From Bidens hawaiensis (lineage: Eukaryota; Streptophyta; Magnoliopsida; Asterales; Asteraceae): 64,000 bases of DNA. A program made the position numbers and the translations under genes. A model generated the notes under the pieces. The model did not search any database. It was not told where the DNA came from and saw only the letters and a list, made by a program, of their open reading frames with translations. Numbering within the stretch: position 1 is the first letter of the stretch; every line of letters begins with the position of its first letter. The stretch covers positions 1 to 64,000 of the forward strand of contig JAIQDT010007623.1 in the NCBI GenBank assembly GCA_021521415.1, written 5' to 3'. Shown one piece after another: positions 1 to 11,629 of the stretch.

Positions 1-564
1 GAACCAATCACAGGGGTGACAGCTCACCGACAATAGTACGAGGAGGAGCATGCTCCAGTACAAAATGTCACTATCAGCCGCTGCCTACCCACCAACCCTC
101 ATCGTGGCACGTACATAGCCTGTAGTTGGTGGAAAAGGAATAGTACACAGCCGGCCATGTCACTATCAGCCGCTGCCTACCCACCAACCACCAGCATGGC
201 ACATACGTAGCCCACAGTTGGTGGAAAAGGAATATTATACAGCTGGCTGTACCTGCTTGGAAACCTACATTCGGCTATAAATACTCCAACACCTTGGAAC
301 GGTATCAGGACAGATCATCTGATATTATCTTATCGTCTCTAGCTATTTCTCTTAATATACACTTATATTCAGAGTAATCTAGTCTGATTCTCACGCCGGA
401 GGGTGGTCACAAGGAGGAACCCCCCCTTCTCAGTGACGAGCTCACGGTGTCTGTCTTGCAGGTTGAGAAGAATAACCATCTTTGCCGGACCTAACCCTCG
501 TGGGAAACATCTACTTAACCATAAGATTATCCTTAATCTGCCGGGGTCACTTAGTGTTTCTTCA
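1..564 (+). repeat. 5' LTR of the Tat element (3' portion)
   Basis: It ends in TTCA directly before the PBS and aligns with 11,067-11,629. It carries a TATA-like box (ctataaata, about 275-283), followed by the presumed R/U5. If the 3' LTR starts at 10,658, about 400 bp of this copy lies left of the window. Confidence 0.9.
66..250 (+). repeat. Two-copy 92-bp tandem repeat in the Tat LTR U3
   Basis: Copies start at 66 and 158 with the same phrase (TGTCACTATCAGCCGCTGCC) and both end around GTTGGTGGAAAAGGAATA. The same duplication is present in the 3' LTR at 11,132 onward, so it predates insertion. It sits just upstream of the TATA box, so it could be a duplicated enhancer; that role is inference. 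Confidence 0.85.
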
Positions 565-580
565 TTGGCGCCATCCGTGC
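565..580 (+). other. Primer binding site of the Tat element
   Basis: TTGGCGCCATCCGTGC follows the LTR end (CA) immediately. TGGCGCC is the usual start of plant gypsy PBSs that are complementary to a tRNA 3' end with GGCGCCA. The exact tRNA was not resolved. Confidence 0.75.
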
Positions 581-629
581 ATAAAAGCTAGAACTAATTT
601 TTCTCAGTTTTTTCAAAACCTCTGGAAAG

Positions 630-1700
630 ATGGTTAAGGTTACTCCGGTGCCAAGGCCAGCGTGTGACCAAGAAACCCCGGTAACCAAAACCCCAGCTAC
701 TGGGGGGAACACCGGCGAGTACACAAATTTTACGAACACTACCCCGGTTACCCAAGCCGGGGCAAGTGCAGTAAACAATCCTCCCCTGAGATTCATTGAT
801 ACCCAGGTGGAGAGGCAACAGACAAGGCTCCCACGCCAAACACTTAATCAAGTGAAAGCGTGGGCGGAAGCACGTCAGAAGGAATTCCAAGCGGAGTTGG
901 ATGAACGTTTGCGTTCACTCCAACAGGCTGACGAATTCGGAAGTACTATACAACAGCTCAACACGAGCAATGATTGCGAGTACTTGGACGATGATTGGGA
1001 GGAGTCCGACAGCGACGCAAACCCTCGTCATAGGGCGAAAGGGAAGCGCAAAGAAACGGACTTCCAACCGAGAAGGAATTTTGGAGAAACCTTCAAATCG
1101 AGGAACGCGGGGGGAAACTCACGTGACTTCTCCAAAACCTTTAGACCGACTGTTGCAAATGCGGGAACGTCCAAGTTCGCAAGGGACATTGCGGAAGCAA
1201 TCGCCCCGAAGAGTGCCAAACAGATGTCCAACATCGGCACTTATGATGGCATATCCGACCCAGACGATCACTTGAACAGATTCATAGCGGGGGCAACCGT
1301 CAGCAACTGGACGGAACCCACGTGGTGTAATATGTTCCAGATGACGCTGGTCGGAGCGGCCAGGGCATGGTTTGATCGTCTACCGGTCCACCACATCTAT
1401 GATTGGGCGGAGTTCCAGCACAAGTTCAGCCAGCACTTCAGTCAACAGAGAAAATATACTGAAGAGCAGTGGACGATCCTCAACTGCGTTAGAGAGGAGG
1501 ATGAATCTTTGCTAGACTTCATCACTCGCTTCAACTCAAAGAAGCTGAGTCTTGGCACCATAAGCGAAGATCTTGTTCGCGCACCTTTCATCCAAGGCGC
1601 CGAATACCCAGAGCTTATCCGCACATTGACGGGTAAAGACGGCATGCCATCCACATGGGATGCCATCATGACGGCAGCCAAGCGCTTTGCCGAAACGTAA
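630..1700 (+). pseudogene. gag: Tat gag polyprotein, N-terminal part (stop at 1698)
   Basis: A 356-aa open frame starts at the first good ATG after the PBS. The structural capsid precursor forms virus-like particles in the cytoplasm. Residues about 195-350 fit the retrotransposon gag family: NIGTYDGISDPDDHLNRF, then the aromatic block ARAWFDRLP and the WAEFQHKFSQHF motif. The N-terminal third is hydrophilic and has an acidic stretch (EYLDDDWEESDSD). The frame ends in TAA after KRFAET, while gag-like sequence (a Cys-His knuckle) continues downstream in the same frame from 1926. The stop is therefore probably a disabling mutation rather than the natural end. Confidence 0.88.
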
Positions 1701-1925
1701 AAGCAACTAGGTCGGAATCTTCCCCAGAGTACAAATCTCTACACGCAAAGGACCAGAGAAAACAACGTCCGGACCGCCTGGCAAAACAAAAAGAGGAAGC
1801 TAGGCATTTGGCAGTCAAGGGTAAACTTTGACACCTCATCCAGCTCTCGCCCTCTATTAGGAGGAAGGGATAACACGCACCCATCAAACCGAAACCCCCG
1901 ATGGACGCCACTCACCAAAAGCGTC

Positions 1926-2300
1926 ATGGAGATATTTGCCACCGAGAAACTCCCATGGCCAAAAGCTCCAATGATCCGGCAACGCCACAATGCTGATCAG
2001 AGCAAATCCTGTGACTTCCACGGGACAAAGGGCCACAACACCGAGGAGTGTACATCTTTGAAGGATGTTGTCGAAACATTCATCAAAGATGGAAAACTTG
2101 CGCACCTCGTGGCATCAATCAAGAATGGAGGAAGGAATGATAATCGGTACAAGGGCAACGGACGAAAGCCTGTTGTCATCAGCATCCACATGGTTCATGG
2201 TAACGTCAGAAGAAGGAAACGACGAACGACAGAACCATGTGCGTGGAAGGAAGCTGAAGTGCTCTTCCCACGAGTGCCAGGAGGGCCCAACAAAGAAGGC
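1926..2300 (+). pseudogene. gag: Tat gag C-terminus with Cys-His knuckle
   Basis: This is in the same frame as the gag ORF but separated from it by stops between 1698 and 1926. It encodes CDFHGTKGHNTEEC, the modified zinc knuckle (C-x2-H-x4-H-x4-C pattern) usual in Tat gag, followed by LKDVVETFIKDGKL, which is typical of the linker to protease. The role would be RNA binding in the capsid. The coding potential is broken up. Confidence 0.78.
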
Positions 2301-2893
2301 CCTATAGTCATCAAAAGCCAGCTGGGGCACTACATCACTTCCGCACCCTTGCTGATAACGGCGCCTCGTCAACGGTCATGTACAGGCAGTTCTTCGACAA
2401 GCTAGACGACGAAGACAAAGAACGCCTGGAAACGGTCTACGCCTCGATGGAAGGGTTCGATGGCAGCACAAACACCCCTGGGTATCCTATCTTTCCCCGT
2501 CACTCTCACGGACGGGAAACATTCCCGCACAGAAGACGTGGACTTCGTCGTAATGAGGAAGCCACACCACACGACATTCTCTTCGGGAGAGACGGGATGG
2601 CAAGATTCAACGCCGTGGTGTCTTCAGTCCACGGCATGATGAGGTGGCCAACAGCTGAGGGTGTAGCGATGATCACCGGTATTCCCCAGGTATGCATCAC
2701 ATCTGTCTCATCTAAACCCAAACCAAAGATGGCCAAACCAACCATCACTGAACCAGAAGAATGGGCCTTCAATGGCAATACCCTGACCAGGCTGTTACCA
2801 TTGGTCCAACAATCACCGATCCTTCACGCACCTTACTCAAACGCTTACTACAGAAAAACGCTGACATCTTCGCATGGACACCAGCTGACATGA
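2301..2893 (+). pseudogene. Tat aspartic protease region, frameshifted
   Basis: The active-site motif LADNGASSTVMY begins at about 2,348, with the catalytic Asp at 2,354 in frame 2; the upstream gag is in another frame. Downstream residues (about 2,378-2,760) are poorly conserved but end at PEEWAFNG, where the sequence moves into the RT frame (about 2,765) through another shift. In the family this enzyme cleaves the Gag-Pol polyprotein. With frameshifts on both sides, this copy cannot be made as one fusion. Confidence 0.75.
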
Positions 2894-4356
2894 CTGGTGT
2901 ACCTCGAAGTAAGGCAGAGCATAAGCTCAAGTGTGACCCGGCTTTTACGCCAGTCATACAAAAGCGCAGAGTAATGGGGGCGGAACAAGCTAACGCGTGT
3001 AGAACCCAAGTCAAGGAACTCCTTGACGCGGGCATCGTACGCGTTAGCAGATATCAAACATGAGTTGCAAATCCCTTCATGGTACCGAAATTTAACAAAC
3101 AATGGCGCATGTGCATAGATTTCAAAGACTTAAACAAAGCATGCCCCAAAGATTGTTACCCGTTACCCGAAATTGACCTTAAGGTAGATTCGTTAGCACC
3201 GTTTCGCCTTAAATGCTTCCTTGATGCGTATAAGGGGTACCATCAAATCCACATGGCCGTTGACGATCAGGACAAAACCGCATTTCGGACGCCCGATGGC
3301 ACATTTTGTTATCAAATGATGCCATTCGGACTTAAGAATGCCGGGTCCACATACCAACGCCTGATGGACAAAGAGTTTCATGCCCAAATTGGGAGGAACT
3401 TGGAAGTCTACATGGATGATTTGGTCATCAAAAACCCTGAGCCAGAAGCGATGTTGAAAGACATCGAAGAAACTTTCAACACGCTCAGAAAGATAAACAT
3501 GAAGCTCAATCCGAGCAAGTGTTCCTTTGGGATGGAAGAAGGGAAGTTCTTAGGAGTCATTGTTACTAAAGATGGCTTCAGAGCGAACCCTGAAAAGGTC
3601 GAAGCCATTATCAAAATGGAATCACCTACTACCATCAAGCAAGCTCAGACACTGAATGGACGACTAGTCGCACTTAACCGCTTTTTGGAAAACCATGCGG
3701 ATAGGTCGTTCCCATTCGTGTCAACATTGAGAAACTGTTTAAAGAAAACGCACTTCCGCTGGACACCAGAAGCGGAAGCAGCTTTTCAGGAAATTCGGTC
3801 ACGCTTGATCGAACTCCCAACGCTCACAGCACCAGAAGCGGGGGAGGAATTAATCCTATACCTTTCCGCCACAGATAGAGCAACCGGGGCAGTCCTGCTA
3901 GTAGAGCGAAAAGGCATCCAGATGCCAATCTACTATGTTAGCCGTGTCCTAACAGACGTAGAAACCTGGTACTCTATCCTGGAAAAATTAGTCTTAGCAC
4001 TTGTACAGGCTTCACGCAGGCTAAGACGATATTTCCAAGGTCACCCAATCACCATTCTCACCAACTTCAAACTTGCAAACGTTCTAGGAAAACCCGAATT
4101 GTCAGGACGCCTAGCCAAATGGGCAATAGAATTGGGAGAATACGCGATAAAGTACAAGCCAAGACCAGCCATAAAAGGCCAGGTCTTGGCCGACTTTATT
4201 GCAGAAGTCCCCGCTTCGCGGGAGAAAGAGTGCCAGGAGGAGGCTCAACCCTCTCCAACACAGGACATCGATGATGTCTGGCGACTCTACACTGATGGAG
4301 TAGCCAACAACGAGGGTTCAGACGCAGGGTTGAAACTAACCAACTCAGCAGGCTAA
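2761..4356 (+). pseudogene. pol: Tat reverse transcriptase and first RNase H
   Basis: The RT N-terminal region (ADIFAWTPADMTGVPR) runs in frame 1 to a TGA at 3061; after a small disruption the frame resumes with FMVPKFNKQWRMCIDF. Catalytic YMDD is at 3409-3420, preceded by the FLDAYKGYHQI block (first catalytic Asp). The connection and RNase H-like domain follow (FRWTPEAEAAFQEIRSRL, about 3,750-4,200). The usual Asp in its first motif is replaced (LYLSATDRA), as in other Tat elements where this domain is degenerate. It copies the RNA genome into DNA in the cytoplasm. The frame ends at TAA 4354-4356, inside the next domain. Confidence 0.9.
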
Positions 4357-5985
4357 GAATACACTTACGCTATTCGACTGGATTTTCCAAGTACGAATAA
4401 CGAATCGGAGTATGAAGCATTCTTGGCCGGGCTGAGAATTGCGCGTAAGATGGGAGTGAAAAACTTGGAAGCCCACGTGGATTCCATGTTAGTAGCCAGC
4501 CAAATAAACGGGACGTACACGGCCGTGAACGACACAATGGCCCTGTACCTCGCACAAGCAAAAACCCTTATGCGCGATTTTAACGATTGTAAAGTCATAC
4601 ACGTCAAGCGTAGCGAAAACAAATCTGCGGATGCGTTAACCAAGCTTGCATCATTAGCCTTCACCCACTTGGGAAAGGACATCCGAATTGAACTCCTTGG
4701 AGCACCATCAGTCCCGCACAAGGAAATCTGTGTCATCCAAACCGGCACAGAAACGTGGATGACACCAATAATAAATTACCTTGCGGCGGGTATACTACCA
4801 GAGTCAAAAACACAGGCAAGAAAAATACGCTGTAAAGCACTGAACTATCAACTCATCGATGACATCCTTTACAGACGTAATTTTCTTGGCCCACTCCTAA
4901 GATGCGTGGACAACCAAGATGCTGGCTACCTCCTAAGGGAAGTGCACGAGGGCATCTGTGGAGTACACGCAGGTCCACGCGCTGTTGTAGCTAAGCTAAA
5001 CAACGCGGGATACTTTTGGCCGGGGATGCATACGGATGCGCTGGCATACATCAGAAAGTGTAGGTCTTGCCAACTCTACGCACCCAACACGCATCGCCCG
5101 AAGAATGAACTTGTTCCAGTCACCTCTTCATGGCCATTTCAGAAGTGGGCCATCGATGTGACAGGCCCATTTCCCACAGCAGCAGGGAACGTTCAGTTTC
5201 TAGTGGTAGCCATCGACTACTTCACCAAGTGGATAGAAACAAAACCCTTAGCCCAAACAACCGCAAAACATATCAAAAAATTTATTTGGGAATTTATTAT
5301 TTGTCGTTTTGGACTTCCACAGAATTTGGTGAGCGATAACGGCACCAACTTTGCTGACAAGAAGCTACAAAAGTGGCTGGAAGAACTTCAAATCACCCAC
5401 ACCTTTACCTCATTGGCGCACCCGCAGGGTAATGGTGAGGTGGAAAGAGCAAATAAGAGCATCGTCGACGGCATAAAGAAAAGACTCTTGGAACACAGAT
5501 TCGGCTGGGTGGACGAAGTTCCACGCGTCCTTTGGGCAAACAGAACGCTGAAAAAGGCAAGTACGGGAGAAACCCCGTTCAGCCTCAGTTATGGCACTGA
5601 AGCCATGGTCCAGGTCGAAATTGGTCTACCCTCACCAAGGGTCTTGACTCAGCCAGAAGACAATGATGCAGAAAGACGGTTAGACCTTATGCTAACCGAA
5701 GAACGCAGAGACTTAGCCGCAGCGCGTGAAGAGAATTACAAGCGACAAATGCAAAAATACTACAACACGCGGGTAAAACTCTGCAACTTCAATGTAGGAG
5801 ACTACATATTGCGTAACAACGAGGCTTCGAACCAAGAGCGCCCAGGAAAGCTGGCCCCGGTCTGGGAAGGACCATACATTATCAAAGAAGTTTTGGGAAA
5901 GGGCGCATACCGGCTCGAAAGGCTCGATGGCACCCCCATCCCAAGAACATGGAATGGAGCTCAATTACGCAAATGTTACATGTAG
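4270..5985 (+). pseudogene. pol: Tat archaeal-like RNase H and integrase
   Basis: The second RNase H starts in the preceding frame (WRLYTDGVANNEG, first Asp at about 4,292), is cut by the TAA at 4354, and continues in the same frame with SEYEAFLAGLRIA, HVDSMLVASQI and ENKSADALTKLAS, so all four acidic positions can be seen. Integrase follows: an HHCC zinc domain (VHEGICGVHAG ... CRSCQLY), then the DDE core with Asp in WAIDVTGPFP, Asp in VSDNGTNF and Glu in GNGEVERANKSI, and a C-terminal GPYIIKEVLGKGAYRL domain. No chromodomain is seen, as expected for Tat. Apart from the single stop the frame is open to the TAG at 5983. Confidence 0.9.
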
Positions 5986-6536
5986 ATCAATTCCAAACTT
6001 GTAAAGAAAAGGCCTAGAGCCACTTCTAATTGAAATGATTCTCCTTTATCACATTGTGTTGATAGCCTTACCTTTATACTTATGAACTTTCCACACTGAT
6101 ATGCCGGTATTCACCGCATAAATAAGTGTGAAAAGAAGTAAGTCGTTGCGTGTGAAAGGCGGCAAAACCCGCATAAGCATAAAAACGGTAAAAATTTCTA
6201 AGGAAAAGATGAGGAAAACCTTCACGCAGGTCAGATATAGGTAAAGTTTAGCCATCCTACTAAGTGAAAGTGACGGTTTTACCCGCACAATCACGAAAGA
6301 GGAAGCAAAACTTTAACCTATTATCTGCCACGTTGAAAGGTTAACTTATCCAAAGTACTCAAGAAATTGCTAAGTTAAACTAAAATATGCGTGAAACAAA
6401 ACATATAAGGTTTACAAGGCAAGACATTAACAAATAATTTATATTCCATCAAAATTCAAATATTACAAGAATTGCTGGGCATATACCCGCATACAAAAAT
6501 ATAATCTATTCTAACAGTGGGAAGGGATCTAAAGGA
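5986..6536. other. Non-coding spacer between Tat pol and the antisense gene
   Basis: This is AT-rich sequence with recurrent short ACCCGCATA / CCGCATAA motifs. The short minus-strand frame at 6,049-6,294 shows no family resemblance. It probably includes the 3' end and polyadenylation region of both converging transcripts. Confidence 0.6.
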
Positions 6537-9500
6537 TCAAGCTTCAGGACCACTCCCGCTTGAACCCGCACCATCAGTTGAGTGTGGCGGTTCAAGGAAA
6601 GCCTTGAGAATAGCTAGCCCATCATCAGCAGCAGCAATCTCGTTCACCTTCCCCACCACCGGATGCGGGAAGGCAGCATACTGATTCAGTGCTTGGTCAT
6701 AAGCAGCTTCAGTATCCACGTCATAAAGAGGGAAGTTGGAAGGCGGGATGCCTTGTTCAACAAACCCTAGACCGAGCAGGAACCCAGCCTTTTCCCCATC
6801 CTCATGAGAAGCGTTGAGGGCTGCGCTCATAGCATCGTCATAGGATGTGTTCGTGAGAACCCGATGCACAACCTACAAAATAAAAATATATATTAAAAAC
6901 TTTTCTAAGTATAAAGAAAAGCGTGAAGAAACCACGGAACTACGCATACCTGCGACAACGCTTCTCGTAGAAGCCACTCCTTGGTGACCAGAGCCTCCTG
7001 GAGGGCTGATTGAGCTTCATCACGGGCGCGTTCGGCTTCGTTTTTAGTAAGGTTGGCAAGCAACACATCTTTAGCTGCAGCCTCTTCAACGCCCTTCAGC
7101 TTACGCTCAGTGTGGTCAAGCATGCCCCTCTGGTCCAAGATCTCTTGGAGCTTCTTGGCGTCTTCCATGGCCAAGGCATCATGAGCCTGCTGGAGCTTCT
7201 CTAATATGGCCTTAAGTTCTTCAACTTCAGTGCGTAGAGGCTCAGCAACAGCTTCAGCCTTGGTGGCCCTTTCGATTGCGTTCCGTGCAGTCTCCTTAGC
7301 CAACCTAAGCTATTCGTTAACAGCTTGGGTAGCCTTGGAACGGGCCTCGAGCCAGGCCTGAACTTCAACCTTGAGGGCCTTGAAGGCCTTTTCCTTCTCC
7401 GCAGCAATGGCGGCAAGTCTCTTGTTCTCCTCCCGGATAGCCCGCGCCTGAGCCACTTCCTGGCTACGCGCCGTCTTTAACTTGTCGTTTTCACGACAAA
7501 GCAACTCGAAGCGCGGCTGCATCCGGGCAAGGAGAATCCGAAGCTCATTCGTCAGCCTACCCTCCTGGTAGCTAGACATGGCTTCCCCCAACGCACCACT
7601 TGGGGCGGCGTGGCGTGCCCATTCGACACAATCCGCAGCAGTCCGGAGGGTCGTTCCCCGGCGGATACTCCACCGAGGAGCGTACACCTCATTGGAATCA
7701 CGAACTGCAATAAAAAAACAGTTAAAAAAAAAGATGATAAAAGGGATAAGGCCAAAATATCCCCACGCACCTGTAGGGTCGACAACAGGTCGATAGGCAC
7801 CAAACCCATCACCTGAACCCAAAGGATATCCATCCAAAAGGTCAAGGAGATGGGAAGGAGGCAAAGATGGGCTAGAAGCCCCAACCCTGAACGTACCTGA
7901 GGGACCGGCCGTAGTCGCCGGCGCCGGAGGAGGCATTGTAGAGGCCCCTGCGGTAGAAACCAACGGAGGTGAACTCACTGGAGGTGAACTCACAACCGTG
8001 GCCGTCGCTGCGGAAGAACCCGCAGGAAAAACCACCGCCGGCTCAGTGAAGGATTCCGTGAAGATGGCACTGACAGCCGGCGGAGATGATGTTATAGTTG
8101 GAACAGTTGCCTCAACGGGATGATCAACTGAACCAATGCTGCAAACAGGCGCAGCCGCCTGGGTCATCGCCTCGGGTAGGTTGACCAAACCTACCGTCAT
8201 GGGTCCAGAGATGCTCCTTCCCGCTCCACTCTGGAATGCGGTTGCATCCATGCCTGCACGAAGACAAGATATATAAGTATGATGGCGGAAAGATATGCAG
8301 TTAAGCTGAATATAATTTATACTTACGAGTTTTCTTGAGCTTGAAGGTTCTGACAGGCGGGGACGAACCCGATGGAGCCGGCCTCTTCATGCCGGTCACC
8401 GTCGTCGTACTGGGCTGTCCGGAGGTGACAGCTGTCTCAACCTCCGGAACAGTGGTCTCACCATCACCAGGGTTCCCCACTGCCTCCTCGCTCTCGGTCT
8501 CCGAGTCAGATCGGTTCCCCTGATCGGCAGTGGAGGCAACCTTCGACTTGCCCTTCGCGCCAGCAGCCTTCTTCTTCCTCACGAAGAAAGGACCATCTGC
8601 GGATTCCTCATCAGAAGATGACAAAATTAGAGGAATTCCAGCAGAGGTTTGAGCATGGAGAGGGCGGGGGTTAAAGAAACCCTTACCTGGCCGCGTGGCG
8701 CTCAGAATCTCGTGGCCTGGCTGGTAGACCTCCACAAACCGATCTGCCGTTTGCTCCAGGATAGGCAACTCGTTATCATCAAGAGCACGAGTACCCAGCC
8801 TAGCGGGACCACCGCTCTCACGCGGTTACAGAAGCGAATGCAAGTTGTTTCCCTCTGAAAATAAAAAGAAAGAAATGGTTAGAACAAAAACCCTAAATTA
8901 GCAAATAATATGAAGCATACCGTAAGGGATAGATTTCAAACCGTATTCGAGGACGATGGGAATCTGTGGCGCCTCTGCCCCAGCACCTTTCCACACCCGG
9001 CTCATACCGAGCATCACCATCCCAGACTCCGCAAATCGGTAAACCGGAGTCTGGATTCGGGAGATCTTGGTAAACCATTCCGCCTCCTGGTAGTTGGAGG
9101 CGTGAAGGTTGGGGAGTGCTCTCCCGTTCTTGAATGTCATCGCAATAGGGACGACACGGGCAAAGATATAGAAGAACTCCCGCTTCCAAGACCGAAGACT
9201 GCGCTCGGTAGCACAGATCTTCAAACCCTTGATCCGAGTGACCAAGGTGTACCAGCCTTGGATGCACCTCCAAGAGTAGAAGGTCATCAGGCGGTCGACG
9301 CGGGGCTCCACACCCAGAATGAGGCACACCCATTCAAAATGGCGGATCTTGGCGATCGCCATTGGGTGTACCTCCTTCAAGTGTACACCGTGTTTCTCCA
9401 AAACACGGTACACAAACTTCGTCAATGGGAACCTGAGATTCCCATAGATGAAAAATGCAGCATACACCCCTATCTTGCCCTTGGGGGCATCGTACACCGT

Positions 9501-9698
9501 CTGGTGAGGCTCAGGAAACTCAGGCTCGAAAGGCTCGAGCATGAACTTCTTGACGATGTACTGATAAAGGTCGACGGAAAGAGCACACTGGCACTCGCCA
9601 GCAGTACTCTTATCGTCCTTGTCAGAAGTGGACGTTGGGTTCTCGATATACACGTCGGACTCTTCGGCGGTGACTTCTGGATCGTGAAGGGAAGACAT
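6537..9698 (-). pseudogene. Antisense five-exon gene inside the Tat element (Transposase_28-like)
   Basis: Exons on the - strand: 9698-8921, 8854-8327, 8253-7771, 7704-6950, 6872-6537. All four introns are GT-AG, with pyrimidine- or T-rich acceptors (for example ATTTTCAG, TTATTGCAG), and the phases join to 960 codons. The start is the ATG at 9698, after a TATA box. Exon 1 resembles the plant family called putative gypsy-type transposon protein (Transposase_28): KIGVYAAFFIYGNLRFPLT, then VHPMAIAKIRHFEWVCLILG. Exons 2-3 are low-complexity Ser/Pro/Thr. Exon 4 is a coiled coil rich in Ala/Glu/Lys. Exon 5 is acidic and ends SGSGPEA. Two in-frame stops (TAA at 8828-8826, TAG at 7312-7310) make this copy a pseudogene. 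Antisense genes are known from Tat relatives such as maize Grande. The function is unknown. Confidence 0.8.
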
Positions 9699-9819
9699 GT
9701 TGGGGATGGAAAGAAGAACGATTTCAGGAGAATGCTCGACAAAAGTTAGAGTATTCACCGGAAATCGCTTAGAAGAAGAAGGAAGTGAAAGTGTGAGTTG
9801 AGATGCATCCTCTCCTCCC

Positions 9820-9827
9820 TTTATATA
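9820..9827 (-). promoter_or_regulatory. TATA box of the antisense Tat gene
   Basis: TATATAAA on the - strand lies 122 bp upstream of the ATG at 9698, followed by a C/T-rich leader (CTTCCTTCTTCTTC). Transcription would start near 9,790. It is the only clear TATA element upstream of that gene. Confidence 0.6.
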
Positions 9828-10657
9828 CTCATCGCAATGAATGCGATGAATTTAATGCGGAGGAGAGAGGAAAGCGCAGGAGCAATGAGAAGATGACACG
9901 TGAAAAGCAAGCTGGCAACAGCTGTCGACAGGACGCGTGCCGTAAAATTCGCGCCCACGCGCCCGAAAACTTGCGCCCACGCGCCTGAAAAAGCGTCTGG
10001 AATGACCATATAATGTCACGTCGCCATAACTTCCTGCATGTCATGAAACTGTCAGAAGAAACCGTCGGAAGACGCTAACGTCCCTTCAACAGTTTGGACT
10101 GTTCTTATCCTTTCACCAACTCTTCGAATTTCAAAAAGATTCAAAAAGACTCAAAAATAAGAGGGAATATACCCCCTTACCTTGGGAAGTAAAAAACCAT
10201 AAGACAAGTGCGGATACAGTGTCAAGGCGAAACCCTTCACATACTTAGCACTTGCAGGGAATTGAAGCCAAGAAGGATCTTATGGGCCGTGCTTGCGGAA
10301 AGGGAAATAACACCTCCGCATAGCGGGAACGTTGAGAACTAGCTTGTTTGAAACTTCAAGGCGGAATTGGTGGTTTAACATAACTGATCACTATGTCCAA
10401 AACTACCAAAACCTCGTGGAGAGCCTATACAAGTGAAACTCAACGCTCCCGACTTGTAGAGAGGTTAAACACCTACCCGCATCATAACCAAAGATCAGGC
10501 AGAAAAGTCGGGAATTTCTGCAAGTGACATTAGGAAAACCGCGGGAAGAATCCCCACGGAAAACCTTAAAAAACAAAAACCTCTTTCAAAACCCCTTGCT
10601 TAAAGTCCAAAAGTTCACCTCACTAATTCATGAGAAGAACAATGGACTGGGGGGACT
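9828..10657. other. Non-coding 3' internal region of the Tat element
   Basis: No open frame is credible. It contains many CCGCA/CGCGGG-type motifs and upstream sequence of the antisense gene. It ends in a purine run (ACTGGGGGGACT, about 10,646-10,657) that is the best polypurine-tract candidate before the 3' LTR. Confidence 0.55.
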
Positions 10658-11629
10658 TGAAGAGGTAGGTCCCCGCAAAGCCCAGTTGGACCCGCAAGAC
10701 ACACCTTGATGGGGTACGTCTGCGCAAAGACCAACTGGTTCCGCAAGACCCACCATGCTCAGAGAGATGAAGACCTTACACGCAGTAAGCCAGCTGTTCC
10801 CGCAGGAAAGCCTCCCTTGGTACAGTACCCTGCCTGTTCCCGCAGCTATGGTACAAGCTGAGAAGGAAGGCTACCCGCACTAACAGTAAAGCTACACGCA
10901 TAAGGCACTAACTCTTAATACTTCAGCAATGTCACCTGAAGAAGGAATGAGTAAGGCGGGAATATTCCCGCCCAAAAGAGCCAGTCCGTATGCTTCTGGA
11001 AGATCTTTTGTACTATACCTGCCAAGGTATGGACAAAATAGACAAGATCTGACCAAAGCAGCCCATGAACCAATCACAGGGTGACAGCTCACCGACAATA
11101 GTACGAGGAGGAGCATGCTCCAGTACAAAATGTCACTATCAGCCGTTGCCTACCCACCAACCCTCATCGTGGCACGTACATAGCCTGTAGTTGGTGGAAA
11201 ATGAATAGTACACAGCCGGCCATGTCACTATCAGCCGCTGCCTACCCACCAACCACCAGCATGGCACGTACGTAGCCCACAGTTGGTGGAAAAGGAATAT
11301 TATACAGCTGGCTGTACCTGCTTGGAAACCTACATTCGGCTATAAATACTCCAACACCTTGGAACGGTATCAGGACAGATCATCTGATATTATCTTATCG
11401 TCTCTAGCTATTTCTCTTAATATACACTTATATTCAGAGTAATCTAGTCGGATTCTCACGCCGGAGGGTGGTCACAAGGAGGAACCCCCCCTTCTCAGTG
11501 ACAAGCTCACGGTGTCTGTCTTGCAGGTTGAGAAGAATAACCATCTTTGCCGGACCTAACCCTCGTGGGAAACATCTATTTAACTCTAAGATTATCCTTA
11601 ATCTGCCGGGGTCACTTAGTGTTTCTTCA
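10658..11629 (+). repeat. 3' LTR of the Tat element
   Basis: The right end is firm: TTCA at 11,629, where homology with the 5' LTR stops (the 5' copy goes on to the PBS). The left end is inferred as the TG after the G-run at 10,646-10,657, giving about 972 bp. Only 11,067-11,629 can be compared within this window. A TATA-like box is at about 11,340-11,348. Confidence 0.75.

Larger units (their letters stand above)
1..11629 (+). mobile_element. Ty3/gypsy LTR retrotransposon, Tat lineage, 5' end outside window
   Basis: The order is LTR, PBS, gag, protease, RT, RNase H, a second RNase H, integrase, an antisense gene, then LTR. An archaeal-like RNase H placed between the ordinary RT/RNase H and integrase, plus a long 3' region with a reverse-strand gene, is known of the Tat lineage. 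The visible part of the 5' LTR (1-564) matches 11,067-11,629 with about nine substitutions and one indel by eye, roughly 98% identity, so insertion is recent on a plant time scale. Coding regions nevertheless hold several stops and frameshifts, so it looks non-autonomous now. The left TSD lies outside the window, so the 5-bp duplication cannot be tested; the right flank is GATGC at 11,630. Confidence 0.93.

Noticed and set aside
403..591. 62-aa frame crossing the 5' LTR end and PBS
   Set aside because: It spans the LTR-PBS border, where no protein is expected, and shows no domain.
8910..9749. 279-aa frame on the + strand
   Set aside because: It is the shadow of exon 1 of the antisense Tat gene; the - strand frame has family resemblance and splice sites, this one has none.
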